From Platycnemis pennipes (lineage: Eukaryota; Arthropoda; Insecta; Odonata; Platycnemididae): a DNA stretch of 64,000 nt. The stretch is taken from assembly GCA_933228895.1 (NCBI GenBank), contig OW121855.1, forward strand, positions 33,742,698-33,806,697, given 5' to 3'. The translations under genes and the position numbers were made by a program. The notes below the pieces were generated by a model, which saw only the letters and a list, made by a program, of their open reading frames with translations, was not told where the DNA came from and did no database searches. Positions 46,800 to 56,965 of this stretch are shown piece by piece; positions within the stretch are counted from its first letter, which is position 1; every line of letters begins with the position of its first letter.

Positions 46800-47690
46800 T
46801 TAAAATCTATTTCCCACCACTCAACCGAGTTCTGTGACGATCCCTACGGATGCCTGCCGGGCTAAACAAAACCTTGCACGCCAGAGAATCCACGAGGGGA
46901 GTTTTCGAGTCGTTTTGCTCTCCTTTTACTTTCACTCCGATAGAGAGAGAGAGAAAGAGAGAGAGGAACGCCAACCCGGGGAGGGAAAAGGAAAGGAGGA
47001 GATTCGGCGGATTCACCCACGCAAAAGGGAGAGAGGTAGGGGGAAGAAGAAAGAGGGTTGGGGGATGGGAGCAAAGGAGAATCCCGACCGTCTTAAACCC
47101 CCATCACGCGTGTGTTCTCCTCCTCCCCACCCACCCCTAACCCGTACTTTTCCCAGCAGTTTAAAAAGAAATGGTGCCCCCTTCCCTCTTTTCGAGAGCA
47201 AGAAGAAGAAGAAGCTCCCTTCCTCCCCCCCCCCCCTGAAGCCCTCGTCTTGCCGTGACGACTCCATTAATTTATGCGCCGGCTGAGTCGCATTCCTCAG
47301 CGGCGGCGGTCGTGGGGAGGAGGCACGGGGGAGTAGGAGAAGGGTTTAAGGAACCGGACCGAATGAGCGGAATGTCGCCGCGCGGCGCGGGAGGAATCAG
47401 ATGCCGAATGGAGAGGAGGAGGCGGAAAGAGAGGGAGAGAAAAAAAAGGGAGCGGGGTGGCGCGCGGTGAGACCCTTGCGATGACGCGGGGGTGGGAGAG
47501 GGAGCGGGGGCTGGGGCAGGAATAAGGAGGACGGAAGTGAGAGTACGACGGCCGGAGGGGGAACCAAGTTTTCGCAGACACTGGATTTTTGGGGAGAAGG
47601 ACGGAGGAAAGGAAGAAAAAAGGGATGGAGAACGCGTAAGATGAGAAGGAAAGAAAGAAGAAGTTGGGAAAATAAAGATATTTAAATTCC
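46800..47690. other. GC-rich, purine-biased island with GA repeats
   Basis: Plus strand runs of GA (46941-46966) and G/A-rich sequence are followed by a CpG-rich core at 47270-47400 (CGGCGGCGGTCG, CGCCGCGCGGCGCG). Frames of up to 150 codons on both strands are low complexity (R, E, K, P, S) and overlap, so I do not call them genes. A promoter-type island is possible but unproven. Confidence 0.35.
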
Positions 47691-47842
47691 AAGGCTTATG
47701 TACTGCAACATCACATTATCGACAGCATATTGAATTAAACGCGACGCTTTGATAAGATATATTTAGAAGCGATGTTAGGCGTAATTTAAATTACAAAGGC
47801 ACCATCAGAATAATTTTACTTCCCTAACCCATAGGTCAAGGG

Positions 47843-48096
47843 GGTCGTGGTAGCCTAGTGGGTAGAGCGCTGAGCTGCTGACCGGAGGGTTCCGGGTACG
47901 AATCCCGGGTAAGAAGCTTTCACCTTCACCTAAAATCCTCGCGATTCGATTTTCTGCGACTCAGAACTTCGTAGGAAATCGCAGGTGGCCCGGGGAAAGG
48001 AACTGGCAACCCTACCCTGAACACGCTAATGGATTAGTTCGGGATGAGCTCTACCCTCACCTATCAAAGACCAACCATCGGGTTGAACACACCTTT
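47843..48096 (+). mobile_element. tRNA-derived SINE, 254 bp, with target duplication
   Basis: The head has A box TAGCCTAGTGGG (47851-47862) and B box GGGTACGAATCCC (47894-47906) inside a T-arm that pairs CCGGG with CCCGG. A tRNA-unrelated body follows, ending CGGGATGAGCTCTACCCTCA, CCTATC, CGGGTTGAACACACCTTTT. The flanks TAACCCATAGGTCAAGGG (47825-47842) and TAACCCAAAGGTCAAGGG (48097-48114) are an 18-bp target duplication with one change. The target itself continues TTTGAATCCCGCCTC, a B-box-like string, so the SINE landed in another tRNA-like sequence. A second copy lies at 45651-45818. Confidence 0.9.
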
Positions 48097-48114
48097 TAAC
48101 CCAAAGGTCAAGGG

Positions 48115-48774
48115 TTTGAATCCCGCCTCAGGATTGGATCTTGCCTATGTCTTAGGATTACGTTTTAGTTAGATGGTGCGATATAACCCGAGAAATTGGA
48201 GTAACATTAATCCAAATCTCCTATGTTGGAATCATGGATAATTAAAAGGAAAAATAAAAGAAAATTTAAGTAATTCCAAGTAATAGGCAAGTTTTATAAT
48301 TTCATAGAAAATGTTAAATAAGCGATGAATGAAAATTTTCTGGATGAGAATAATATGATAGCAACCTTTTACATCATAAAACATCCAAAATCTACAAACA
48401 TAGAAAAATCTTCATCATAAGAATCTGATTAATGTTTGCTTAAATTTTTACAGAGCTGTATGCCAAAACAATTAGGGTACGAAAAAATTAATTTTACACA
48501 AACATTTGGCGTTTAGCATTTCAGAGCATAATATTTACATAAGATAAAACAACACCTTATAAGATAATGAAGTTGTAGTAACTCAGGGGAGGAACAGGCT
48601 TTGGTCATTTGGGGAATTTAGGATAGATGGATTACATATTAGGTTACTAGTCTTGTCCGTAGTCAGTGGAATAGTTAATGAATTATGTTTTGCCTTTAAC
48701 TTCCCTATGATATTTTCATTTTCACCTCTATAAAGTTTCAGTATCAGAATAGTAGAATTTCCAAAAAGAAAAAT
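48115..48774. other. Unassigned AT-rich sequence; starts with tRNA-like target
   Basis: 48097-48130 (GGTCAAGGGTTTGAATCCCG) looks like the T-arm of a tRNA-derived repeat split by the SINE. Beyond it nothing is recognised. Confidence 0.4.
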
Positions 48775-48890
48775 CCACCTCGACCGGGATTTGAACCCGG
48801 AAACGCGAGAGTCGTGAAACTCGGAATCGCGGCTAGTTCGCAATCCTTTAATTTCAGTATCACGTAACCCATTTGCCACACGGGCTTATT
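48775..48890 (-). mobile_element. tRNA-like relic (SINE)
   Basis: On the minus strand CCGGGTTCAAATCCCGG (48784-48800) is a perfect 5-bp T-arm with B box, and GTGGCAAATGGGTTACG (48866-48882) resembles an A box. The distance is greater than in a normal tRNA and the 3' strand of the acceptor stem finds no partner, so a working tRNA is unlikely. The string TTTCAGTATCA appears at both sides (48737-48747 and 48852-48862) and may mark a duplication within or around it. Confidence 0.5.
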
Positions 48891-51800
48891 CCTGCCCACA
48901 TATGCCTTACTTTCGGCGTCAGATTCGAATTTTCGCTTTGTACTTCACATAGACCATATTAGACTAGACTCTCCTGTAGTAGTGTTTTTAAACATGCATA
49001 TTAATTTGTTATAACTTGTCGAGAAATCTAAATAATTCGAATTTCCTTCATAATGCCAATAAGTGAGACAAAATATGTGCTGAGTTGTGTAGTAGAGTAA
49101 ATTATTGAGGAAATATCTTTGAAGGGAAAGCAGCTTAGAAAAATCCCTAAAAACCAGAACTTTATCGATAGAATACAAGCAATGACCGTAAAACGCTGTG
49201 TGATAGAAACCAGTATTTTGTCTGGAGTTATGGAGTAAGATTTCATGAGCTGTATAAATGATTAAACCTCAAATCTCAATTGCTACGTAACTATTCTTAC
49301 CCAATTGCTCCCTCTATTTTTTGAAAGTTTTTTTTGCATTGAATTCTTCAAAAAGCAAGAAGCCGAAGACGGTGCCCTCTTGGCCACCTCTGTGCACCAA
49401 AGGTGGAGAAAAAGGTATCTAGGAGGTTGAGAGACGGGTCTTTTTCATACCAGTTAGAGTTTCATTAGAAGTGGCTTGCCATGGACGGGGATTCATTCAA
49501 CGGTAAGCTTGTGAGCCACCTCGTTACGAGCGGATCAATGGAGGAAAGCGAGACTGAAGAAAGTGAGAATATTTTCATTGATTGGTTTCCCAAGCTACCA
49601 GAAAAACTGTCCAAATTAAATAACTTCTTCTAGGACGGTTCCCGTGTTAGATAAGGTGTTTTGAGTGCAAAATGTGGGATTAACTTGAAAACGTAATTGC
49701 CGGGCCAAATATATATTTCGCAGCCTTCTTCGTATGAAAATTCATAGTTTGAAATATCAATCTACATTTTCTCCTTTGGAGGTTCGATTTTTTCTTAATC
49801 TATTAATTGTCATATCTATGGCCGACCAGAAATCATTCCTATGATTTTATCAGCGTTTTTATCGGTTCTTTTGAAAGTATGGTACCTATACAAAATATCG
49901 CCTCATTCTTTTCAGCGTATGTAATACACAACGTCTTTTTTCATGATAAAAGATCAGTCCATAATTTGCTGATATTATATTCAAAGAGGAGGAGAAGAAT
50001 ATGACTACAACTGTGCATGGAAGAAGTATTCCAAAGCTGTAGTAACCTTTTCCCCAAAAGTTATATGGATTTAGGAAATTCTATTTCCATTATTTCTTTC
50101 CAAAGCTTTACTTTTTCGGCTAGTTTTACATTTCAAAGCAAGATTTTAGCCAAGAGACAAGTTAATTCGTAGCAACTTAAAATTTGCCCTTCTTAGTAGA
50201 AGCATAGGATAAAAAGCAGCAAGAGTATTGTATTATTTCATATCATCAAAGTACTGTCTTATTTCATTTCTGGAAAGTTTTTCCTAGGGAATAATGCGAA
50301 AAGAAAATTGAACGGTGATAACACCAAAAGCCTTGAAGCGCTTTATGATAGCAAAGAGAAAATAATAATATACAGCGAACACCTGGCCAAGAACGAAGAA
50401 TGGTGAGGCTACGTGAGGATAATGACAAATCAATTTTATGGCCGTAATTTTCCCAATTACAGACCGTAGATTTGTTGAATAATTCATAGCTAATATGAGA
50501 TGTAGCTTACTTATTTCCCATTAGGCGGCAGAATTATTCAAAAATATTACAGCGCAAAAACATGTTTATAGTTCTAGGCAAACAGAGTAGTAGAGTTAAA
50601 TCTTCACATTAGGCCTTCAGCATTCTACTCGTCCCATTGTATATCCTAATAACAACATTTATTTCCACTCAAAGATTCAACATCCTTTAAGGCATATCCC
50701 ATTAAGACGATATTGAAACTCAAATTAGATGATAAAATGCCGTATCGTACTCCAAATAAATCTGGTTTTCATTGCTTCAAATAAACAATATAAGTGTTTG
50801 AAAAATGAATTACAACACGCAAAATATCACAGTTTGATTGCGTATAAGTGTTAAAAACACTGAATGTGGTGTGAAACGTAAATAATTCTAATGTATGGAT
50901 TTTTTCCGCGAGTGCCTATAAATGATTACTGAGTACTTTAGTAAAATGAGCAGCGTCACCAACAACAGAACATCATCTTGCGACCCAACTAACATCAACA
51001 CAACTACTACGCCTTCTGGCCACCAGGAAGGCCATGAGGTGGGTCTTTGCGTAACACTCCATCCTACTTTTCCGGTAAAATAGCACTAAGGGAGTATCTG
51101 AAATCATTGTCTCTACCAACACTAGACGGAGCGTGCCGTATCGAAACAATAAATGGACGTAAAGCTGACCGCTAGATATCTATTAACCCACTGCGTCCTC
51201 ACTACTAGTTTCTAATTTGCTCAACCACGCTTGTATACGCCAGAATACTAGTTGAGCAGCGTCAACAGCCATTTCCACACCACTGAAATGGAAACGATGG
51301 CTGTGCTTTTCGGTATACGTCGAATCACTTTCGATATCACCGCCTTTTCAGCCCTAACCAACAGGATCCATCTATCTTATCCCTAAAAGGAGGTCGTTTG
51401 TGAGTCAAATGAAGAGCTTCAGGCATGCCGTTTGTGCGTGAACTGAATGCAACGGCAGTATCGTCCGATTTTTTACACGAGGCGCACACTCCCAAACACT
51501 TGGGAAATTTTACCTGCGAGGCATACATCGAATAGTCTGGCTGTACTATTTTCTTCTGCTTAAAGTACGTCACTGGTTGAATAAAAATTACCTTTCGGGA
51601 ATTCCACTGAAATGACAAAGGTTTATAACGAGGCGAAGATGAAATAATTACAATTACAGTAAAATCCAATAGAATGAGCGCCACACTGCTATATGGAAAG
51701 AAACATCATTATTATATTCTACACCATTGCCATTTGAAACTTCGGCTTGCCGAAGGTAATGTCCTTACGATAACATGATTAAAAATCTCAATGTATCAAA

Positions 51801-53692
51801 CGCGGTTAAAACAATCTGATTTAAAATAATATGAGCGCAATTTCATAAAAACTATAAAATTAAATGAATACTGGGTCTCATTTTCTGTCGACGACCTTTC
51901 CTAGACGAATTCATCGCGTGAACCACGATCTTCCACGCGCACGTGATACATTTTTTTTCATACCTGTCGGAAGGCCAGCTTATCCAATCACACTCGCTCA
52001 CCAGAACGGTGACAGAACAAGTTGCGTTACTTAGCATGGTCCATAAAATTTAAGACTTAATTATAACAGATATATTGATTAATTCGGATTTCTATTTTAC
52101 CCATCGTGATAAGCACGAAATATCTAACGTCACTTCTGGCAACCAATTGAAGCGTTGGAAAAACTTAAGGTGCATGATGTTTTTTCCCGGCACTACGCAA
52201 CCAGTCTATTGAAATCTACCAACGTGAATCCGACTGTTTCTCCAGCACGGAAAAAAATCTTGTTTTCCTTTATAATCTACTTTAGAGTAAACTTTCTTCA
52301 TGAAATACCGCGAACCGATAGTTATGAATCATATCACGTTCTAAGATACGACTGCGTTGCGTCAGCGCGATACGAGATATAAGGAAACATTAAGAATAGC
52401 TTTGGTTCAAAATCAAAACAATAAAAGGATATTACTCAGAGGATTATATAACATAGTCATTCAATAACTTTGGCGATCATGATTAAGGATAGCATAAAAA
52501 AATAACGTGACATAGATGACTGCTTTTTCTTATTGCACAGATGGCAAATGGGAATCTAAAAGGCGTGTTGCTCAGAGCATAAAAAAATGAAAACATTTTC
52601 CAATGCCCTTGACTAGAAGGAAAAAATAAAGACTACGATATATCTCAGGATCAGGCCATTTATAAGATAGAAAGGGAACCAATGAATTAAAAATCGCACA
52701 TGAGAAATACGAGTAAAAAGGTTTAATGAGGTAAAGAATGAAATCTGGGTGCATTCGAGAGTCATTTTTAGTTATTTTTAAAATTTACTTTAAAGGATAA
52801 AAATGCACTGTGACATCTAACGCTAAAATATGGAAAATTGTGGTAAAATTAGTTTTTGAAACCAGGAATAGAATGAATACTTGTATAGTATGACCCCATA
52901 ATCCCTGATTTGTAACCATGTCACTATTATTAGCAGAAAATATACGTGTTAACGGTTTGTTCCTCAAAAATAAACTTTGTGATCCCTTCTCTGCACTCAT
53001 AATGAGAATGTTTCGTGGGCATCAGAAGTTACCTGGAAATTATCTCTTGCTTAATATTTTACCGGAGGAAAAGTCAGTAGTGAAAAAAAAGTCAGTCAGG
53101 AGGAAAAGTCAGCAGTTTTGGCTCGTTTCTACGTAAACTAAAAGCAGACAGGAACGGTAGATCACTTTCAAGAGGGATAAATAGTTGTAGGAAGCAAATC
53201 ACGTGCTATAGCCATTGAGTTCAACACATTTAGGTACATAATCATTCATACGGCGCCAAAAGTGATGGAAAACAGCATAATATAAATAGCCAGAGAGAAC
53301 GCAGTATAATCATAGGTGGGCATTCCGATACCATGGGAGATGAACGCGCCGATTCTTGATCAGCTAAATCGGTTAGGTAGCTTGGTCGACAGGTGAACAT
53401 GTTTTTCATCATTATTCAAATGAGTCACATTTCAACCGTAGTCATTATGACTGGAGGAAAGGGATAGATATTTAGCTGTGGAATACACAACAACCGTTTT
53501 GCTGACTCTCGGGTCATGACTAATTCATCTCTGATTAGCAATTCAAGAGTTGAGTGCACTTGTTCTCACAAGTAAATACAGGGAGTAGACGCATCACAAC
53601 TGCATTTTATCACATGAAATAACTGCTGAACTCCTCTCTATCTGAATGACTCAATTTTGCCATCAGTGAGAAGTTTGCGGGATTGGGAACAT
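48891..53692. other. Unassigned sequence with one small candidate ORF
   Basis: No supported gene. At 49481-49633 a 50-codon frame starts in a good context (GCCATGG) and reads MDGDSFNGKLVSHLVTSG, then an acidic ESETEESE stretch, DWFPKLPEKLSKL and a stop. It looks more protein-like than its neighbours but no homologue is recognised. The remainder is AT-rich with frames that lack motifs. Confidence 0.35.
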
Positions 53693-53775
53693 TAAGCCGT
53701 AATTTATATACCAAATGAACCAATAAAGAAATTAGATAAGCAACTTTATAACGTGCGGTCATAAATTACGGCTTA
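53693..53775. repeat. 15-bp perfect inverted repeat
   Basis: TAAGCCGTAATTTAT (53693-53707) and ATAAATTACGGCTTA (53761-53775) are exact inverted copies enclosing 53 AT-rich bases. It may be a decayed short inverted-repeat element. Confidence 0.7.
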
Positions 53776-54228
53776 CTCTTCGTTGGATTCAACGATATAT
53801 ATTATATACTTTAGACATAAATGCCATAATGTAAGCTCTAAACACTTAATTTCGTAGTCTAATGCTCTCGCATACGAGGCAAGAGAATTAGCATACATCG
53901 AAACTATACAATAAAATAACATTGACAGTAAATTGTAAAATAAAAAGTAATTTGTAGCTAGTACTGAATTTGAAATATTCTGAATTAATACACCAATGCA
54001 AATATTGTGCCAAACGATGCTTAGGACGATGATATTACATAATCCTTAGCAGTAGTAATTATTAATAAGTTGTTCCAATAAATGGGGTTATAAACAGCTA
54101 ATGACGGAATAAAAATGCCAGGGAAACATCGTACTCACACATTCACGAAACGGGGGTTCCATTGGCCCGAGTAGCTTACCTGAAATATCAAAAGAAAATC
54201 ATATTAGGATGTAGATTTTCCTCTACAA
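53776..54228. other. Unassigned AT-rich sequence
   Basis: No gene or repeat recognised. Confidence 0.4.
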
Positions 54229-54298
54229 TCAAGATATTATTTAAAAGTTAAATTCTGTGATAAGGTAACTTTTAAATCCCTTTTTATAAATATCTTGA
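54229..54298. repeat. Imperfect inverted repeat
   Basis: TCAAGATATT (54229-54238) pairs with AATATCTTGA (54289-54298) and TTAAAAGTTA (54241-54250) with TAACTTTTAA (54266-54275), with an asymmetric internal loop. Confidence 0.6.
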
Positions 54299-54420
54299 CT
54301 AAGAATTTTGAGACACTACCATATCTCCATATGGAATGTGAAAAATTTAATATTTCTCACGTTTATTCAACTTAATAGGAATGCTCATTTATTTAATCTA
54401 TCCCATATTAGTGCAACATA

Positions 54421-54440
54421 CTTATTTCACGTGAAATAAG
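54421..54440. repeat. Perfect 20-bp palindrome
   Basis: CTTATTTCACGTGAAATAAG is its own reverse complement and carries the E-box CACGTG at its centre. A regulatory role is possible but nothing else nearby supports it. Confidence 0.8.
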
Positions 54441-56379
54441 GATGAGCGTACAAAATACACTCTGAAATTAAGAATCTACGTGAAATCAAAATTGCCTTTC
54501 TACAGGCAAAGTTGTTACATTGTTTTTTAAATGTGATGAATTACGTCTAACGGTTTTGCGGATTTTTTATCATTTTATCTTTGACTGGTATTTAGCATTT
54601 TTGGGTGGTTATTTGATTTGTTTTTCATCCATCATCCGATTAAAGCATTATATCATCTAAAATACCAGCAGCAACCGTGAATACCCAGGAATGACTAATC
54701 TTTAACTAACCCACCATTAATTCAAGAGAATTTCGGCTAGATATATCATCTTAAATATTCGATTACCGGTAACGCTGTTGTGTGCGAAGCATATTTACCC
54801 TACCGGCTACTGGTGCACCATCTAATAATTGCGTACATGATGCTGAATCGCAATATCGACTACTATTTATCTAGAAAAATGTTGTTTGAACAACATCGTT
54901 TAAATAAATTAAAGCCAAGGCAAAGAAGAAACTTATCAAGCATATATATTTAATTTATTTAGAAAAAATATCCGGACCGCCCGGCTCTGTTAGCAAATTA
55001 GCATCGACGCGAAGGATGTAAACTCAGCACGGGTCATTCTGTTAAGACTTGAGACGCTTGAGACTGCTATCGTCGAATGCCACGTCTTGATAGCTGTGGA
55101 GACATAACTTACTCTAAATCAACTGGCAGCAATTGATGGAACTGCTGAATTGCGAATAATACGAGCGTTCAAATTCCCAAATCTCAAAATAGACCCCTTG
55201 ATTCGAATACGATCAATTACACTGCTTGCTAATGTGCATACGTTAATATGATCATGACGAAGTAACCCATGCAAATCCTGAGGAAGAATTAAATATTTTG
55301 AAGGCACTCTGAGCCTTTTGACAAGCCTCACGCTCCTAGGAACGTCATCAGCGAAACATGGGAAATGTAATAAGTCGGTATTAACAAGCTTGGTGGAGAC
55401 AGACGAGTTAGTAAGTTTATGGAATGGTGGGGAATGAAGAGAAGTTGGGGATAAAATTAGGAGAAGGCAAAATAGGTTGATGCAATGAGTATTTAGAGAC
55501 GATGGGATACTAGAGTTGGCTAAAGAAGACAGATTCTAGGAAAGTGAGGCGAAGAAAGAGAATGGATATTTATGAGCATGGACATGGAGAATGGACTCAT
55601 GAAATGGAAAGAGAGAGATAGATTGCTAACTGTAGAGATATATGGTTATGAAAAGGAGCATTTAAAAGAAGTGGGTAAAGGACAGTAGAACAACTCCATC
55701 AAGTTATGGGTACATACTCCATTCGGTAAAATACTGAATAAGAAAAGTAGAGGTCACTTTTATTGGTCTCAAATATGAATCAAGCTTGCCTATTTAGAGA
55801 TCTAATTTTCTTACAACAACGCGTGCGCTCCCGACAATGTGGGCGCGCCCTATGCTGATAAACAAATGAATGACTCCCGCCTTGCTATAGTGGTCGCATA
55901 TTTGATCCGTCCACTAGAGAGAGGAGGGAGCGGGTTCGTTTACTGCAGCTCCTCTCCGACGACGCTTCGATTAACGAGAAGCACCGCGTGGGAGGGCCGG
56001 TGCGGTCAGCTGTATGCGGTCGGGAGGGACGGATCGCAGGCAGGAGTGGGGGGAGGGAGGGAGGGAAGGGGTAGGGGCCGTGCGGGGGTGTGTTAGGGAG
56101 ATCGATCGGAGGAGCCGCAATTCCATACCCTCACCTTGGAGAAGAGTCCGATCGCATCCGGTGCGGTAGGGCCGTGGGATGTGTCGGTTGCGAACAACTG
56201 GCCGAAGGATTCTATGATTTTGAGATATTGAACTGCATGCAAAAATATTGCTATTTCAAATGCTAGTAGCAGCAACAGGAAAGTTACATTATGTTATGGT
56301 TTTTCGATTTTCAACGTGCTTTGATCAACTTTGAAAATTTTTCATACTAAATGAAAAAGTAATACTTCGCTTTTCTGCA
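54441..56379. other. Unassigned; GC-rich part at 55830-56170
   Basis: No gene recognised. 55990-56100 is G-rich on the plus strand with GGGAGGGAGGGAAGGGG, a string that could form a G-quadruplex. Confidence 0.35.
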
Positions 56380-56430
56380 TAAATTTAATATAATACGACC
56401 ATGGTTTCGACTTTACGTCATCTTCAGGTG
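56380..56430 (-). mobile_element. Penelope-type hairpin module, relic
   Basis: On the minus strand CTGAAGAT (from 56426), GAC, loop GTAAA, GTC, GAAAC, the palindrome ACCATGGT, then CGTATTATATTAAATT. The stem GAC/GTC and the palindrome after GAAAC follow the same plan as the other modules. AATAAA is replaced by TTAAAT-like sequence. No arm or ORF is seen next to it. Confidence 0.6.
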
Positions 56431-56884
56431 CAGAGTCAAAAAAGGTCCACACTTATATGCATGTCGAGCGAAGGAAGATGGGGAAAACCGGAAACCACTA
56501 ACTTTAACTTTCATACGTTTAACCGTAGCAATGAAGTCTATTTCCTTCCTCTTCCGTTGGGCACGAACCATTTTATTCTCATAACACTCTTGGCGCCAAT
56601 CATTCTTAAATACGTAGCTTTTGGTCAATTATTCCTGAGAGGCAATCGACAGCTGAGGTCATTATGGGCTTTCAGAAAGGTTGTTGGTGGGTTATGGGTA
56701 GGATTTACAGGATCAGAGGACAGTTGGAGAGAAACCCGGCGTCGGCACCAGTCAGCCTGCTCTTGACGAAAGAAACCAAGGGGTGAAAGACACTCTCAAA
56801 CGTCTCTTCTAACACGGAGCACTAAATTAATGCGATCTCCACGCAGTATTTAAGTAGAGACAGGCATTTCACAGAAAAACGTCT

Positions 56885-56965
56885 GCCAAAAATGGTAGTC
56901 GAACCCGCACTCTCAAGTGAATGACAGTACTGTAGTTATCACATCAACTCAGTCCTCGAGTGTCT
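56885..56965 (-). mobile_element. tRNA-like relic
   Basis: On the minus strand GAGAGTGCGGGTTCGACTAC (B-box region, 56894-56913) lies about 45 bases after GTTGATGTGATAACTAC (A-box-like, 56932-56948). Spacing fits a tRNA-derived SINE head; pairing of the stems is poor. Confidence 0.4.

Noticed and set aside
46834..47286. 150-codon plus-strand ORF and overlapping frames
   Set aside because: Low-complexity R/E/K/P/S sequence caused by GA- and CT-rich DNA; open frames occur on both strands in the same place.
47843..47915. Functional tRNA gene
   Set aside because: The T-arm is good, but the head continues into a SINE body with target duplications, and the acceptor stem is not paired.
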